Source: Heliopora coerulea (Eukaryota; Cnidaria; Anthozoa; Scleralcyonacea; Helioporidae). From it: 64,000 nucleotides of DNA. The translations under genes and the position numbers were made by a program. Of this stretch, positions 14,301 through 25,900 are shown piece after piece. A model generated the notes under the pieces. The model had not been told where the DNA came from, ran no database searches, and saw only the letters and a list, made by a program, of their open reading frames with translations. The stretch lies in NCBI GenBank assembly GCA_030142905.1, contig JASJOG010000002.1, positions 6,556,501 through 6,620,500 of the forward strand, read 5' to 3'. Positions within the stretch are counted from its first letter, which is position 1; the number at the start of each line of letters is the position of its first letter.

Positions 14301-17300
14301 CGGTCCCAGTTACTTTCGGATTTAGTAGCCATTGAGGGCCGTTTACATAATATTTGCGTCTTTTTTAAAAGGATGGTTTTTAAAAAAGACACTTGAAAGA
14401 GTACTTTCCGAAAGCATAAGTTCTTAGTTCTTCAAGAAAGCCCAATAAAACTTCGTTCTTCATGTCACCGTTTGACATGGAGGACGAAGTAGGTTTCCGT
14501 TCGCTGACGAGCACTTATTGAATCTTTGAGTTTTGCTGCCTTATTTGCCGTTGCATTCAAGATTGCAAGTCAGCCAGGGAACCGCTATTTTCGCGGCGTC
14601 CGTTACATTCGGAAGGCCGCTACTTTCAAAATTTTACGGTATACTGATTACATGCAGCAAACTGAGAGCTAAGTCCTATGGACATGTCCATTGTGCCTTT
14701 GGGAAAGCAATGTAATACTTTCCAAAAAAAATTATACGTCTCGTGGGTCAACTCGTGCAGTTTCTTTCGAGTTGTTTTTGTCCACCCCTTCCGTTGTAGC
14801 GACGCGCGCATACGGCATACCAAAGATAATACCTGGTTACATGTATATACTGCGCCGTTTTAACGACTTCTCAATATGTTGAGGTCCGTACAATAGTTAC
14901 GGAACGTCATCGTGGCCTGTAAGAGCAATTTCGTGCCCACGCCGGTATGGTGGTCTGAGATTGTCACCGTGCTGAGATTGTATTCAAAACTAGTGCGCAT
15001 ACTCGAAAGAGAAGGAGCAATCTCCGCAAGTTAGCCTTGCATATAATTGTCAATTTTATGGTTTTTTGACTTTTGTTCAGCAAGAAGATTGTTGTATGCT
15101 TGCCAGTCAATTGAACATAACTACTGTAGAGTTTATCTCGAATCGAACACATGCACGGCGTTGAGTTCGTAGCAAGAATTTATTAAACATGAGAAAACAA
15201 ATCATACTCGCTCAAGTCTTCGAAGTATGTCACAATCGAACTGGTTATTTAGTAGATCAATTTATGAACTGGTTAATTGTTGATTAAAGCGATGGGTAAA
15301 GCAAGAAGTAATCCGATCTACCTTAGACAACGTGATGTGCTGTTGTCGTGCAATCTCAGCACAGTATATCTACCGCTGATATTACTGCCGGCGCAAATCG
15401 CAAGTACGCATGAGCATGTCAATCTCAGCACAATACAATTTTAGACCGCCACACCGATTTAGAGTTTTGTAGCATTACCAAATTCTTAGTTACTACAGAA
15501 CACGATAAATATAATCCATTGTCTCCACGTCTTTCGTTATTTGAATTACGCGTTTGGACATGCGCATTATCGGTCCTGATAATAAAGTCTAAACACTCCT
15601 CTCGATTACGTGGACGGATCATTCGATCACCATGTTCAACTGCGTACACTTCAAGGTTGGACTCGTTAGCTCAACAGGTAGAGCGGCGGACCGGTATCCC
15701 GAAGGTGCGAGTTCAAATCCCGCTCGAGTCAACATTTTTCAGTTGACTTCAGCAGTGTAGGTTAATTGTGAAGTTTCGTTTCATAATACCCTGAGGATGA
15801 TTCTGAAATATAGCATTAACCGATCACAATTGAAAACATTTTCTATAGTCAACCGATTGTTCTTCATTCTATATGCTCGTACACACTGGACGCGTAACGC
15901 GATGCCGTAACTCTTGAAAATTAGCTCCATATTATTTTAACGATATCTTTCGCACTGAACGCGTTACGCCAACGCTGCTACGAGGACGCGTACAGTTTGG
16001 GCGTTACCAATAAGGATCCTTTTAGGCAATCCCAGCGTCAGCTTGCTAGCCCGGGTCAACTCGTCTAGTACAAATTATTGATAGCGTTTACATGCTGACC
16101 CGGATCATCGTCGTGATGTAGACACGACGTTAGATCGACCCTGTTCGACATTCTCGTGCAAAGAAATACTGAACTTGGTTAAACAAGTGAACAAGGACAA
16201 TGGATTTGGGATGAAAAGGCAGAATAATGTGATTTATTTAAACTAATAACTGTACTAGACACAAGAGCCCCAGAAGCGTTAACCCAGGAGGCCAACTTGA
16301 CCTGGGTTGACAGCCAGTCCAGATTCGTATGAAGGAAAATTAACGTCGTGCTAATTTCCACACGCATTACGGCGTACAGTTACGGCAAGGCGTCACGCGT
16401 TCAGTGTGTACGAGCTCAATAACCTGCACTTTTGATACTGCAGTAGCATGTAAAACTGAAATGTGGCAAAAGATCGCCATTGCTTTTTTCGGTCATCAAA
16501 TTAATCATAATGATAATTTATTTACTTATATGCGCTATATCCAATAAAATGCCCTATAGCGCTTTACAGAGCTAACCCAACAGCCTTACAATTTAAATGG
16601 CTTACAAAGAGTCTATAATAAATATTAACAAAATATCAAAAGTTTTAAGATAGCGAACAAAAAATTAGTATATCCAAATTTATAAATGATTAAAAACCTT
16701 ACTAAAGAATGACATGAAATTTAAAATCTAAATCCCTATATACTCATATACTCCATTAACCTTTTCTCCCTTTCGTCGTCATTTAGCAAACGAATGTTTC
16801 CAGTGTCGTAATTGTGGAAAAACCTATTCAAATGCCGCGTGCCTGCTTGGCCATTTGAAATACAAGTGCAGCACTGGTGAACAACGGAGTATCTTCGTGC
16901 CTCAACCCACGGACCACGTGAATCCCTTCAAGGTGGACATCCCAGACGACATCGCGACCAGGGAAAACGAAAAGCTGAAGAAGTTCCGATGTCCCACGTG
17001 TAACAAAGGTTTCATACGCAACTACACGTTGCAGTGTCATATGCTTATTCACACTGGCAAGAAGGACCACAAGTGTGAGACTTGCGGGAAGGCGTTCACG
17101 TTGGCAAAACATTTGCAACGACACCGACTCACCCACACGGGCGAGAGACCCTACAAATGCCACCTCTGTGGAAAGGCCTTTTCCCAGCAAGGCAGCCTGC
17201 AAGCGCACAGCCGCACCCACACGGGCATCAAGCCGTACAAGTGCGAGATTTGCGGCCGAGCTTTCGCTCTTCAATCCCCGCTACTCTCCCACATGAAGAC

Positions 17301-17727
17301 GCACAATAACGAAAAAGCTTATAAGTGCGCGACTTGCGGAAAGGCGTTTACCCATCGCAACACACTTGTGCGTCACGAGCTCATCCACTCTGGCACCCGA
17401 CCCTACAGTTGCTCGAAGTGCGGCAAGACATTCACGCAAACCAACGACCTGAAACGCCACAGTAGGATTCATACCGGTATTCGCCCTTACAAGTGCCACA
17501 TATGTGGTAAAGCATTCACCGTCGAGTTTACCTTGGTGTGCCACATCAGGACGCACACCGGGGTCCGACCGTACACGTGCGATTACTGTGATAGGACTTT
17601 TACTCAGCCAGGGGCGAGACTCAAACACATTCGGAAGCTACATCCGGGGAAACCGATCCCGGAACCAGTTGAACGAATTTCCATTAAAAGTGAAATACTA
17701 CCCGTTGTAAATTCGTCCGCCCGGTGA
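4927..17727 (+). CDS. PRDM9-like PR/SET-domain zinc-finger protein
   Basis: Probable nuclear histone H3 lysine methyltransferase with DNA-binding fingers. Five exons join in frame: 4927-4978, 5064-5342, 9240-9424, 13901-14144, 16787-17727 (1701 nt, 566 aa), all with GT-AG sites and matching phases. Residues 1-110 are acidic and Ser-rich with no KRAB or SSXRD domain seen. Residues 111-253 form the PR/SET domain, with NWLRYVNCARTSEEQNM near the PRDM9 signature. The three tyrosines equivalent to the PRDM9 catalytic set are present: Y151 (FGPY), Y220 (IYY), Y236 (YYG). Exon 5 encodes an atypical first finger (C2HC) then eight C2H2 fingers, most with TGxxPYK linkers; one linker is NNEKAYK. The fingers differ from each other, unlike the near-identical array of recombination-type vertebrate PRDM9. 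Introns are full of repeats. The PRDM family is secure; exact PRDM9 orthology is an inference. An extra 5' exon could have been missed. Confidence 0.88.
6525..6845 (-). repeat. SINE-like retroposon with (GTT)n tail
   Basis: Read on the minus strand, a segment starting near 6845 contains GAAGGGCATTTGGCCATAAAAA, a motif common near the body of invertebrate SINEs. It ends in a clean (GTT)13 tail (6532-6571 as AAC on the plus strand). The 82- and 61-codon frames here have no family match that I recognise. It lies in PRDM intron 2. Confidence 0.45.
8040..8815. repeat. SINE family 3 copy split by a hAT-like insertion
   Basis: The halves 8040-8252 and 8753-8815 match the repeat at 34080-34340: shared GTCCAGTAAGG.., ACTACAGGAGGAAACC, and GTAACTTTAA.CAGATAACTnCAT blocks, with the tRNA-like B-box side (GCTGGAATCGAACC) resuming after the insertion. 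The interruption is the 500-bp element at 8253-8752. Confidence 0.6.
8253..8752. mobile_element. hAT-like non-autonomous element with exact 8-bp TSD
   Basis: Terminal inverted repeats TAGTGCTGCTCCC and GGGAGCAGCATTA match at 12 of 13 bases. The flanks 8245-8252 and 8753-8760 are both GCTGGAAT, a perfect 8-bp target duplication as expected for hAT. The interior is rich in ATCGATTAATCG motifs near both ends. No transposase frame. It is nested in an older SINE copy, so it is the younger insertion. Confidence 0.85.
10180..10900 (+). pseudogene. decayed Crypton-like tyrosine recombinase (DUF3504 type)
   Basis: Conceptual translation in shifting plus-strand frames gives blocks in the order seen in KIAA1958/ZMYM-type Crypton recombinases: a VALQRVTWWLFTLHF block, CHALDNSSG, a HERCPVKYCKMF block, an ESSFYFTNKHQQN block, SYKKSPLGKNEVGKLF, then NNSVRRTCT, KLLDSDVP and SGYQNVKS. 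Stops and frameshifts separate them. The His of the HxxR catalytic box appears as Asn, and SGHKN appears as SGYQN, so the enzyme is dead. It sits in PRDM intron 3. The family call rests on motif order recalled from the family, without a database search. Confidence 0.6.
10901..13900. other. rest of PRDM intron 3, no gene seen
   Basis: AT-rich intronic sequence with a short (TA)n tract at about 11286-11320. Small frames of 60-80 codons have no recognisable family. No structure is strong enough to annotate. Confidence 0.4.
14230..14650 (+). repeat. dispersed repeat shared with 53000-53950
   Basis: Blocks such as AAAAGTAACGG-like, TCGGATTTAGTAGCC, AGGATGGTTTTTAAAAAAG and TTGCATTCAAGATTGCAAG occur in the same order at 53000-53420 and 53800-53950. 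Copy type unknown. It lies in PRDM intron 4. Confidence 0.55.
15650..15835 (+). repeat. tRNA-derived SINE, family 2
   Basis: The tRNA-like head GACTCGTTAGCTCAACAGG.. has a partly paired acceptor stem (GACTCGT with TCGAGTC, 6 of 7), an A box, a B box (GAGTTCAAATCCCGC) and an anticodon loop that would read GGT. It is followed by the body CAACATTTTTCAGTTGACTT and CTGAGGATGATTCTGAAA. Inverted and direct copies occur at 20240-20605. The mismatched T and anticodon stems argue against a functional tRNA. Confidence 0.7.
15875..16415. mobile_element. TIR-bounded non-autonomous element
   Basis: The left end GCTCGTACACACTGGACGCG is repeated inverted at the right end (CGCGTTCAGTGTGTACGAGC). Further GCGTAACGC / GCGTTACGCC motifs lie just inside both ends. 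No coding capacity. Superfamily not assigned because no clear target duplication could be fixed. Confidence 0.65.
16495..16770. repeat. repeat next to the zinc-finger exon
   Basis: Contains ATAATTTATTTACTTATATGCGCTAT followed by CCTATAGCGCTTTACA, a pattern common at 3' ends of CR1/L2-like retroposons in invertebrates. It ends immediately before the acceptor of PRDM exon 5. No internal coding signal. Confidence 0.35.
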
Positions 17728-17912
17728 AGCAAAAACTGGGGAACTTGAGTGTGTTTTGAATCAAAGTAGCTATTCCACGGACTCTAAAAAGTCGTGGAAG
17801 TCAACGAACACATCAAATACAACGCTAAATAAGTGACTTTATTCCAAGGAGTCGATACTGTTCATTCTTGATATCTTATTCCATTGAAGACTGCGACTTT
17901 CTTTGTAATTAA

Positions 17913-18089
17913 GGCCCGTTTACAGAAGCGATTTTGTACGTTGTGATTGTCATTCTGGTGTATGCAATACACTCATAACAGTCCATGCAGGAAGATATCC
18001 GTTGCAGTTTGTCCTCCATGCTCACGTCGGTTTAATACATACTTCAAGATGTCAATCGCAAAGCATGAAATCGCAAGTGCAAACGGGCC
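17913..18089. mobile_element. short MITE (GGCCCGTTTAC family)
   Basis: Ends GGCCCGTTTAC and GCAAACGGGCC are inverted, with a subterminal GCGATTTTGTACG / GCATGAAATCGC pair. A homologous copy lies at 51184-51370 (shared GCGATTGTCAGnCTGGTGTATG and AAGATGTCAATCGCAA). About 177 bp, no coding capacity. Confidence 0.65.
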
Positions 18090-18429
18090 ATTAGTAATTT
18101 GTTGTCGGCCGCCTTTTTTATTTCGACAAAAAGCTTAAATTCTTCGCTTAACAAATTTCCGGGGGTGTCATCACGTCTATAGCAAGGAGCTGGTAAATAT
18201 TGAGAGGAAAAAAAAACTGGTTTGTGTAAGACTATATTTCGCGATTAGCGAGAGTGAACATGTCGCTACATCACGATTTTGAAGTGTGCAGTCCATATCG
18301 AATGCAAAGCTAAGCTTTTGCCTATAATTAGCAATCAAACTAAAAAATAAAGTAATAGAAAATACATGATTAATCAAGAAATTGAAATTCATTAAGTAAT
18401 TCAAGAGCTGATCGGGGTTATGTAACCGA

Positions 18430-18770
18430 ATACTTTTCAACGCAATATGTTGCGAATGTAGGAGCTAGGAGATAACTCGGACAGATGTACGTTCGTCAAG
18501 CCCTAACCTCAGAAAAACGATTTCTGAACCCCAGACGGGGATCAAACCCGCAATCTGATGACCGGTGAGACGGTCTACCGAAACTAAGCTGGTAATTTCA
18601 GGTGCAAGTTTGACATATGTGCTGCCTACGCGGAAACCACGTTATGCTAATGATATTCAACGCGATAAATGTTTCGAATTTAAGAGCTTGGAGATAACAC
18701 GGATGAACGTTCGTCCAGCTTTAACTTCAGAAAAACGATTTGCCGGTCTTACTGGTCATCAGAAAACCCC
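18430..18770 (-). repeat. two adjacent SINE family 1 copies
   Basis: On the minus strand the tRNA-like head (CCAGCTTAGTTTCGGTAGAC, GCGGGTTTGATCCCCGTC) and body (CAGAAATCGTTTTTCTGAGG) match the copy at 160-280. A second, partial copy of the body (GATAACnCGGA..GTTCGTC..CAGAAAAACGATTT) lies at about 18655-18770 in the same direction. Confidence 0.6.
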
Positions 18771-19937
18771 CTTCTACGACAAGGTGCAGATAAATGGATA
18801 TAAATCACGTAGCCCCTCATTGCCTCAAAATAACCTATACTTATTTGATACGTATTTATTTTGCTTTATGTTGAGCGGGCTCTTCATTTCTTTATATTAT
18901 TCACACTCTGTATATGTAAAATAACACGCGTCCTACGCACGCTCTGATTGCACGAGCCTAATTTTCTCTCGGAGTGCAGAGACACGGTGACATCACTTTC
19001 ATTTAGTATTAGAGTACAGAGACATGGTTGACGTCAAAAAAAATCGAAAAGACCTTAGTTATTTTAATAAAACAAGTGGAAAGTCTTCGTGTCTCAATAC
19101 TGTGATAGAAACATTCATGACATTTCGACCGGAAAAATACCAGAAAACTCTATATACATAGAAAAAGAGATAGCTAGATAGATAGACAGACAGACAGATG
19201 GATATATACAAAGAAAAAAGAAAGCAAAACCTGGTAGTCTATCATTTTAATTATTACCGAACTTTCGTAATACTATTTATATTGATATTTAACATAGAGA
19301 AGAGTTCAAGAGCTGCGGTTTGTTACCAGAAAAGTTAAATATGTGCTTACACCATTTATCTGGTCGGACGCTTTAGAAAGCACTTACAAGTACAACAATA
19401 TCATACCAATGCGAAACAAATCACACTAAATAAGTCCAAAACTAATGTTTGTGGGACAGAAATATTGCCACAAAGTTAACCACAACGCTACCCATAAATT
19501 GAAAGGCTCTTGTCATCTTTATTTATATTTCGCGAAGTACAGCTATATTGACTAGCATAACGTGGATTTTCTAAAGTAACTGCCATAAGCTGTGTCAAAG
19601 CAATCCTGTTTACATCCTGTTAAACAGGTACAGGTCTTGTAAAAAGTATGAAAAAAGATTTCTTCAACGCACCCTCAGGGTTAAAAACCAGCAAACTAGA
19701 ACAAACTAAGTGAACGTTCAAAGTGTTATTTTACGTCACTCACTAGGTGGTTTTATCCCTTGTATTCTTAATATCTTATTGTACGTTACGACAATAGTAT
19801 GTTCTTATCTTTGATCCTTTTATAAGGGAAGGATGCTATCTTCGTGGTTCATGGTTCTCAACAACATGGTCAAGTTCACTGTCATTGTGGAAGCAATAGA
19901 ATATAGCTGCGCTGGTGCAATCAAATTGAATCGGCTA

Positions 19938-22900
19938 TCAAAAGTGATCTTTTAGCATTTCAATTAATGTTGAAGGCGGATAATTCTCATAAACCACTTT
20001 GGAAATCGCAGTGAACAATGGAAAACTAAAAAAAAATACAGGAAGTCAAATAATATTTACGATGTTTACAATGCAAAAAAAAAAAAAAAAAGAAAAAAAA
20101 AGAAAAAAAAAAAAAAAAAAGAAAAGAAGTAAAAAGCACGACTGGGATCACTAAGTCTTGTAAACCATGCGTGCAATTAAAGTACGATAATGAAATGTGG
20201 GTTTACTTAAATTGGTAAGAAAAGTTTTCATGAAAATCTGACACTGCCGAAGTCAACCGAAAAATGTTGACTCGAGCGGGATTTAAATTCGCACCTTCTA
20301 CATACCGGTCTGCCGCTCCACCTGTTAAGCTATCGATAGCTTAACAGGGGTTGGAGGCAAGCTTTTATCCAACTTAAGCGCACGAGATATTCTCGTGACA
20401 ACTTAACGCTTATCCATGAGAGGATGTGCAGTGTTTCGACTCTTTCAGAATCATCTTCAGAGATATAAATGAACAGAAATGTTTTCATGATAATCCCCCG
20501 AAGGTGTGAGTTCAAGTCCCGCTCGAGTCAACATTTTTCAGTTGACTTCAGCAGTGTCTGATAATCATGAAAACATTCCAGTTCGTGTATCTCTGAGGAT
20601 GATTCTGAAACAAAAGTCATTTAATAACCTTGCCTAATTTAGTTTCGGTACAGCAAATCTGTCATCTGCCACGCTATTAAGTCAAACGCAGTTTTATGTC
20701 ATCAGTTGACATTACGTTACTTTCAATTCTTCGCACAGTTTTGAAAGTCTCGAAACCCTTTCACATAATGAAACTGTCTTGGAAATTTTCGTAAAACAAG
20801 CTAAGCTGAGCTAAAATCAATACGACACGAACGCAACACATGACTTGAAATGATGTGACGACACAACATACGTAACACACCACGACACGACGACATTGAC
20901 AATAAAAATGAAAATACAATATAAAGTAAAGTAAAGTAAGGTGAAGTAAAGTAAAATAAAATAAAAATAAAGTAAAAGAAAATTAAACGTAAGATGCAGT
21001 ACGATACGGTATAGCACAGTACGGTGTACTGCATTGCAATGCAATGCAATCATTCAAAAAGTTCATTTACGACAAGATATCGACCAGTACGTAAGCAAAA
21101 ATTAGGGGCTGATTACATGGGAAAATTTCAGCCCGAGCTGAAATTCACCCTAGCAGACCAAGTTGAAAAACGTCCCAATTACATGAAATATTTCAGCGCG
21201 GGCTGAAACTGAAATCGGAAGTTAACCCAAGCAGCAATTTGTCGGTAGCCTTTGTTGTTTTGGCTACTTGCATCTTCCCACGCCTGTCAATCATCTTTTT
21301 AGCCTGGGCCGAATTTTTTTCGTGCGATTACATGGGACTTTTCAACACACAGTCAACCGGGCTTAAATTTTCGGCCCAGGTAGCTCAAACAGAATTGAAA
21401 CTTTCTTCAGGAAACCGCGAACTCCGTTTTTCGAGTATTTTATCCGAAGGCCAGGCTGAAATCTCAGCCCGGTTAACTGAGCTAGAATTTCAGCCCGGGC
21501 TGAAATTCTCAAAGCAATCAGCCTCTAAGAGTACAGAATTGAAATAACGTTTAGTGCGCGGGAAGACGTTTGTGTCATGTTTTTTTTTTCTTTCGCATCC
21601 AAAGTGAGCATGCAAGGTTAAAGGAGAGTCAAGAAATACAAATGCTTACCTGTCAGTCAGCTCGTGTTTCTTTAGTATTTTATACAGTTCTTGAAGTGTA
21701 TGTGGTCCTTGCAATTTCTGGCCATTCAGATATTCCTTTTCAATATCGTCGAAATTCTAGAAATTCGAAAAGGTTTATAGACTTAAAGCTATTATCAAAC
21801 AACAAATTAATACACCTTTTGCTGTTCATTACCAGAAAATATGCCATCATTAACGCAAACCTCAAACTCATTAACGCAAAAATACATTCATATTATTGAA
21901 TGGACATTCACGAGCGTAGATACGTAACCATTTGCATCGAAGAGCGTCAACAGAAGACCATTAACACCATTCTACTATACATTAGGGATGAAAAAATTTC
22001 ACTTAGGCAAGATATTTCTCCTGCGTAATTGATATTTCATAATCCCTAATGTATAGTACAATGGTGTTAATAGTCGTCTGCTGGCGCTATGAAATGCCCT
22101 TTGATGCAAATGGTTGCATATCTACGCTAGTGAATGTCGATTGAATAAAATGAATATATTTTTTGCGTTAGTGAATTTCAGGTTGGCGTTAATGATGGTA
22201 CATTTTCTGGTAATGAACAACAAAAGATGTAAAATATTACATATTAAATATTAAGTATCGTAATTAAATATCAAAGAAATGTTCAACATTTTAAACTTAA
22301 TAATAAATCATTGATATTTAAAATTAAATAATTATGTAATATTAAATATTGAACCGCACCAGACAGTATAGCATATTTAAAATTTCATATGGTATAATTG
22401 GCCCTGGCTTATAACCTTTACTGTGCCAAGCCGTTTCAGCGTAGGGCCTGCCTGGAAAAGGACAGGACTATCTCCATTACAACTACCTCCATTAATTCTT
22501 TCGTGGCAGGATCAGTACTTTACAGGCAAGTAGCCAGAAATTTTTCTTGAGGGGAGGAGGAGGTGTGTGGGTTCAATGTCGAGCACCTTGGCCATTACAA
22601 ATTTTCAACACGCCCAAAAATCTACCATCTTCCTGTACATACAACTTCACTCACGTTTATCACGTAAGAACAGAGTATTCTGGGGATTTTATCAAACGTT
22701 ACTTGGACTCGTGACCGTACCTTATAAGACCATTTGTCAGCCTGTTTGCCTTCTATTTACAGAATTGTTAGTGTACAAGACAATACGGATAGGTAAGTTA
22801 TAACGACTTCGCATTTTTCGTATTAGTTACATGTATTTTATGGAATTAAGACCAATTTTGGCGGCTCCATCCTCCAGTTATTTGGGGGAACTTCAAAGAG

Positions 22901-25900
22901 CAGGGTCTAGATTGGATTCACCAGGGTTCAAATAACAAAGCTGGCCAGATTGTGCTATTGTCTAATGACGGTTACGAACTCATCATTCAATTGGAAACTC
23001 TAGTTCGCTGTAGGTATGGGAGAGGTTTGAACGCCCTGAACCCTCCCCTTGGCTACGCCACTGGGACTTTATCGTTATAGATAATTCTGGAGGAGGAAAA
23101 TCTCGAGTGTCTAGATATATATATTTTTTTATTTTATATTTTTTTTCCTCAGTCGAATGGCCCAAAGTTGTATTTTTCCCACTCGAGACTTTCGACTAGA
23201 CACTCGAGATTTTCCTCTTTCAGAATTATCTACTTAACAGTTAGCGGTCGAGTGTAAATGCCATAATGTTCTATTGAATATACCCTTCACTTTACCATTT
23301 TACTCTAGCTAATGGCAAACAATTTTACTCAGTAAGTGAAGAGATCCTGCCTGGAAAGGTTTATGACAATCTCCATTACGACTACCTCCATTAACTCTTT
23401 CCCGAAAGGATCAGTATTTTGTTATTTTACTCTAGCTAACGCCAGACAATTATATTCATCAATAGGAGAAGTCCTTCCTGGAAAGAGTAATGACAATCTC
23501 CACTACGACCATCTCCATTAACTCTTTCCCTGACAGGACCAGTATTTTATCATTTTACTCAAGCTAACGCCAGACAATTTTACTCATCAAAGGAAGAGAT
23601 CCTGCCTCGAAAGGGTTATGGCTATCTACATTAACTCTTTCCTGGTAGGATCAGTATTTTATCATTTTACCATAGAAAGGGTCCGTCGGATTGTGCTCGT
23701 AAAATCGAGTATTATGCTTTCGGGTGTCATCCATGAAACCAGGGTATTATGCTCAAAATTATGCTCAGCTGGAGGTACTATGTACCGAACCCTTCCCTTC
23801 CCTCCATACTTGTTATATAAACATTCCTACAGTCTTTCATATTACTTTTGAAAGAAAAGACACGTTAGACAAACCAATTGCTAGTGCTACACAGTAAACT
23901 CGGCTTCCATATCTGGACTGCTAACTGGCCGATGAAATGTGAAGCCAAGATGGCCGCCCATGAAGGGTAATTTTGTACGTCAGTTTCAGTCCCCAAGGCG
24001 GGCTTGTACGTCAGTTTTAGTCTCCCACGTGACTTTTTACATTTTCTGAAAAGTTTTTTTTTTTGAAAACACACATAAAACATCTCTTCAAAAGACAGAA
24101 ATGAGTTTAAGAATTTCAAATATATATGTGAATATTTTTCGTATGTATATGGTTGTGAATGTTTTCAAAGCCGAACCAAACAAAAGGTGAAGATTAAAGT
24201 CGTGCAAAGGACTGGAATTCACGTCCAAGACCGCAAAGAGGACAGAAACTGACGTAAAAAATTACCCTCCATGAGCGGCCATCTTGGAATCACTTTTTGC
24301 CCGGGCAAATGACTGGAAGTAAGCAATCCCTACACGGAAATCGAGTTCATCGATGCTACACTACAGCTAGGCCTTGGAAGCCTAGCATAATGAAGTAACC
24401 AGGCCTTCGATGGTGCCAAAATGCGCTGGGTACGAGTCTAGGGTACCCAGTTCCTAAAATGTCCGGGCTTTTATCAACTTTGAACATTCTAGTTGGTGGA
24501 AAAATTAGTATACAGTTTTCAGAACTACAATATAACAGAATTATGCTGCAATATGTGAGTATTATGCCGGCATTACGCTTGGTGCTCCGGATATAGTAAT
24601 ATACTCGAAATTATGCCAGCATGATCCGACCGACCCTAACTTTAGCTAATGCCATACAATTTTACTCATCAAGGGGAAAGGGTTGACTACCTCCATTAAC
24701 TCTTTCCTGGTAGGATCAGTACTTTATCATTCTATCTGAGATTCTGCTAGACTGGCATATGCCGGTTTCTACCGGTAAAAAATCGTCTTGTATGCCGGAA
24801 AAATTTTACGGTTTCTTTTACCGATAAATTTCATTTTTGGTATTCTGTGCTTTGATATAGACTAGAGTCGTACTCTGCCAATCAAAACATGATTGACGCC
24901 AAAGTTAACCATTTACTCTTGAGTTGACATTGACACAGTGAGATCAAAGAAAATATTAAGGGAGGTTAAGGTTTTTAGTGACGTCCTGTCCTTGGAAATT
25001 GATAATTTCATCGCCACTATCGTCGATGGGCGAGTCTACAGAACTCCATTTATCATTACGAGACCACTCTGGCTATCATGAGGGTCCTTGTCAGCGGAAC
25101 ACCCCTTGTGAAATATCAGACCCCGCCGACCCCCCAACTTTTTGGCGGCTGCCCCCCCCCCCACAGTCCTCCCTTTCGTAAATGGTCTTCGCCATCTTAA
25201 TGTTCTCGCCTTCCCCAAGTGTACCCTCCGCACCCAGACTCCCAACCTCATCGACTAGAAACAACTCAAAATCTTTCACCTGTTTTCTTTCCTTGACTCT
25301 ACATTTAATGACAGATTATCTGGGTCACCTAACTCAAATCAAAACTCTAGCCTAACCGTCCCAGCAACAGGTTTTCAGCCTCGCTCATACCCAAACTTGA
25401 CTCACTAGTCGCTTTATGACTCTAATTTTAACATTTTGAATATACGAAAGCGCGAAGAAAATCAAACACTGCGGAGTAAAAAAAAAAACAAAACAAAAAA
25501 ACAAAAAAAAAAAAACAAACAACAAAACACTTTGAGTCCAGGGAAAAGAAAATATGTAAATAGAAAACTAAGTTTCACCGTGGTTTCGAACCCTCTTGGT
25601 ACTGATCGCTATTGGTCGTATTAACCAGTACACCAGGCTGGTTCTCAGGATACACTTGGGGAACCCGAAAACATTAGGATGGCAAAGACCACCTGGGATG
25701 GCTAAGACCGTTTACGAAGGGGAAAATAGCGGAGCCAACACTAAATGTTACTGTCTGGACAAAATACTAATCTTTTAAATAAGCGTCCCTGTCCAAATTA
25801 GCGCCCCTCCCGATTTAACGCTCCTCCAACAAGTGTGAAAAAAATTAAGTGCCCTGGGCGCTAGTTCGAAGATTTATGGTATCTCAATTAACTCTTTCCG

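Larger units (their letters stand above)
17728..19937. other. convergent intergenic gap between PRDM-like and GPD1
   Basis: It holds the 3' flanks of both genes, a small TIR element (17913-18089), two SINE family 1 copies (18430-18770) and a short GATA/GACA microsatellite at about 19165-19200. No further gene seen. Confidence 0.6.

Noticed and set aside
16828..17628. Two long minus-strand frames (148 and 115 codons)
   Set aside because: They are complementary shadows of the zinc-finger exon and show the repeat pattern expected from reading C2H2 codons backwards.
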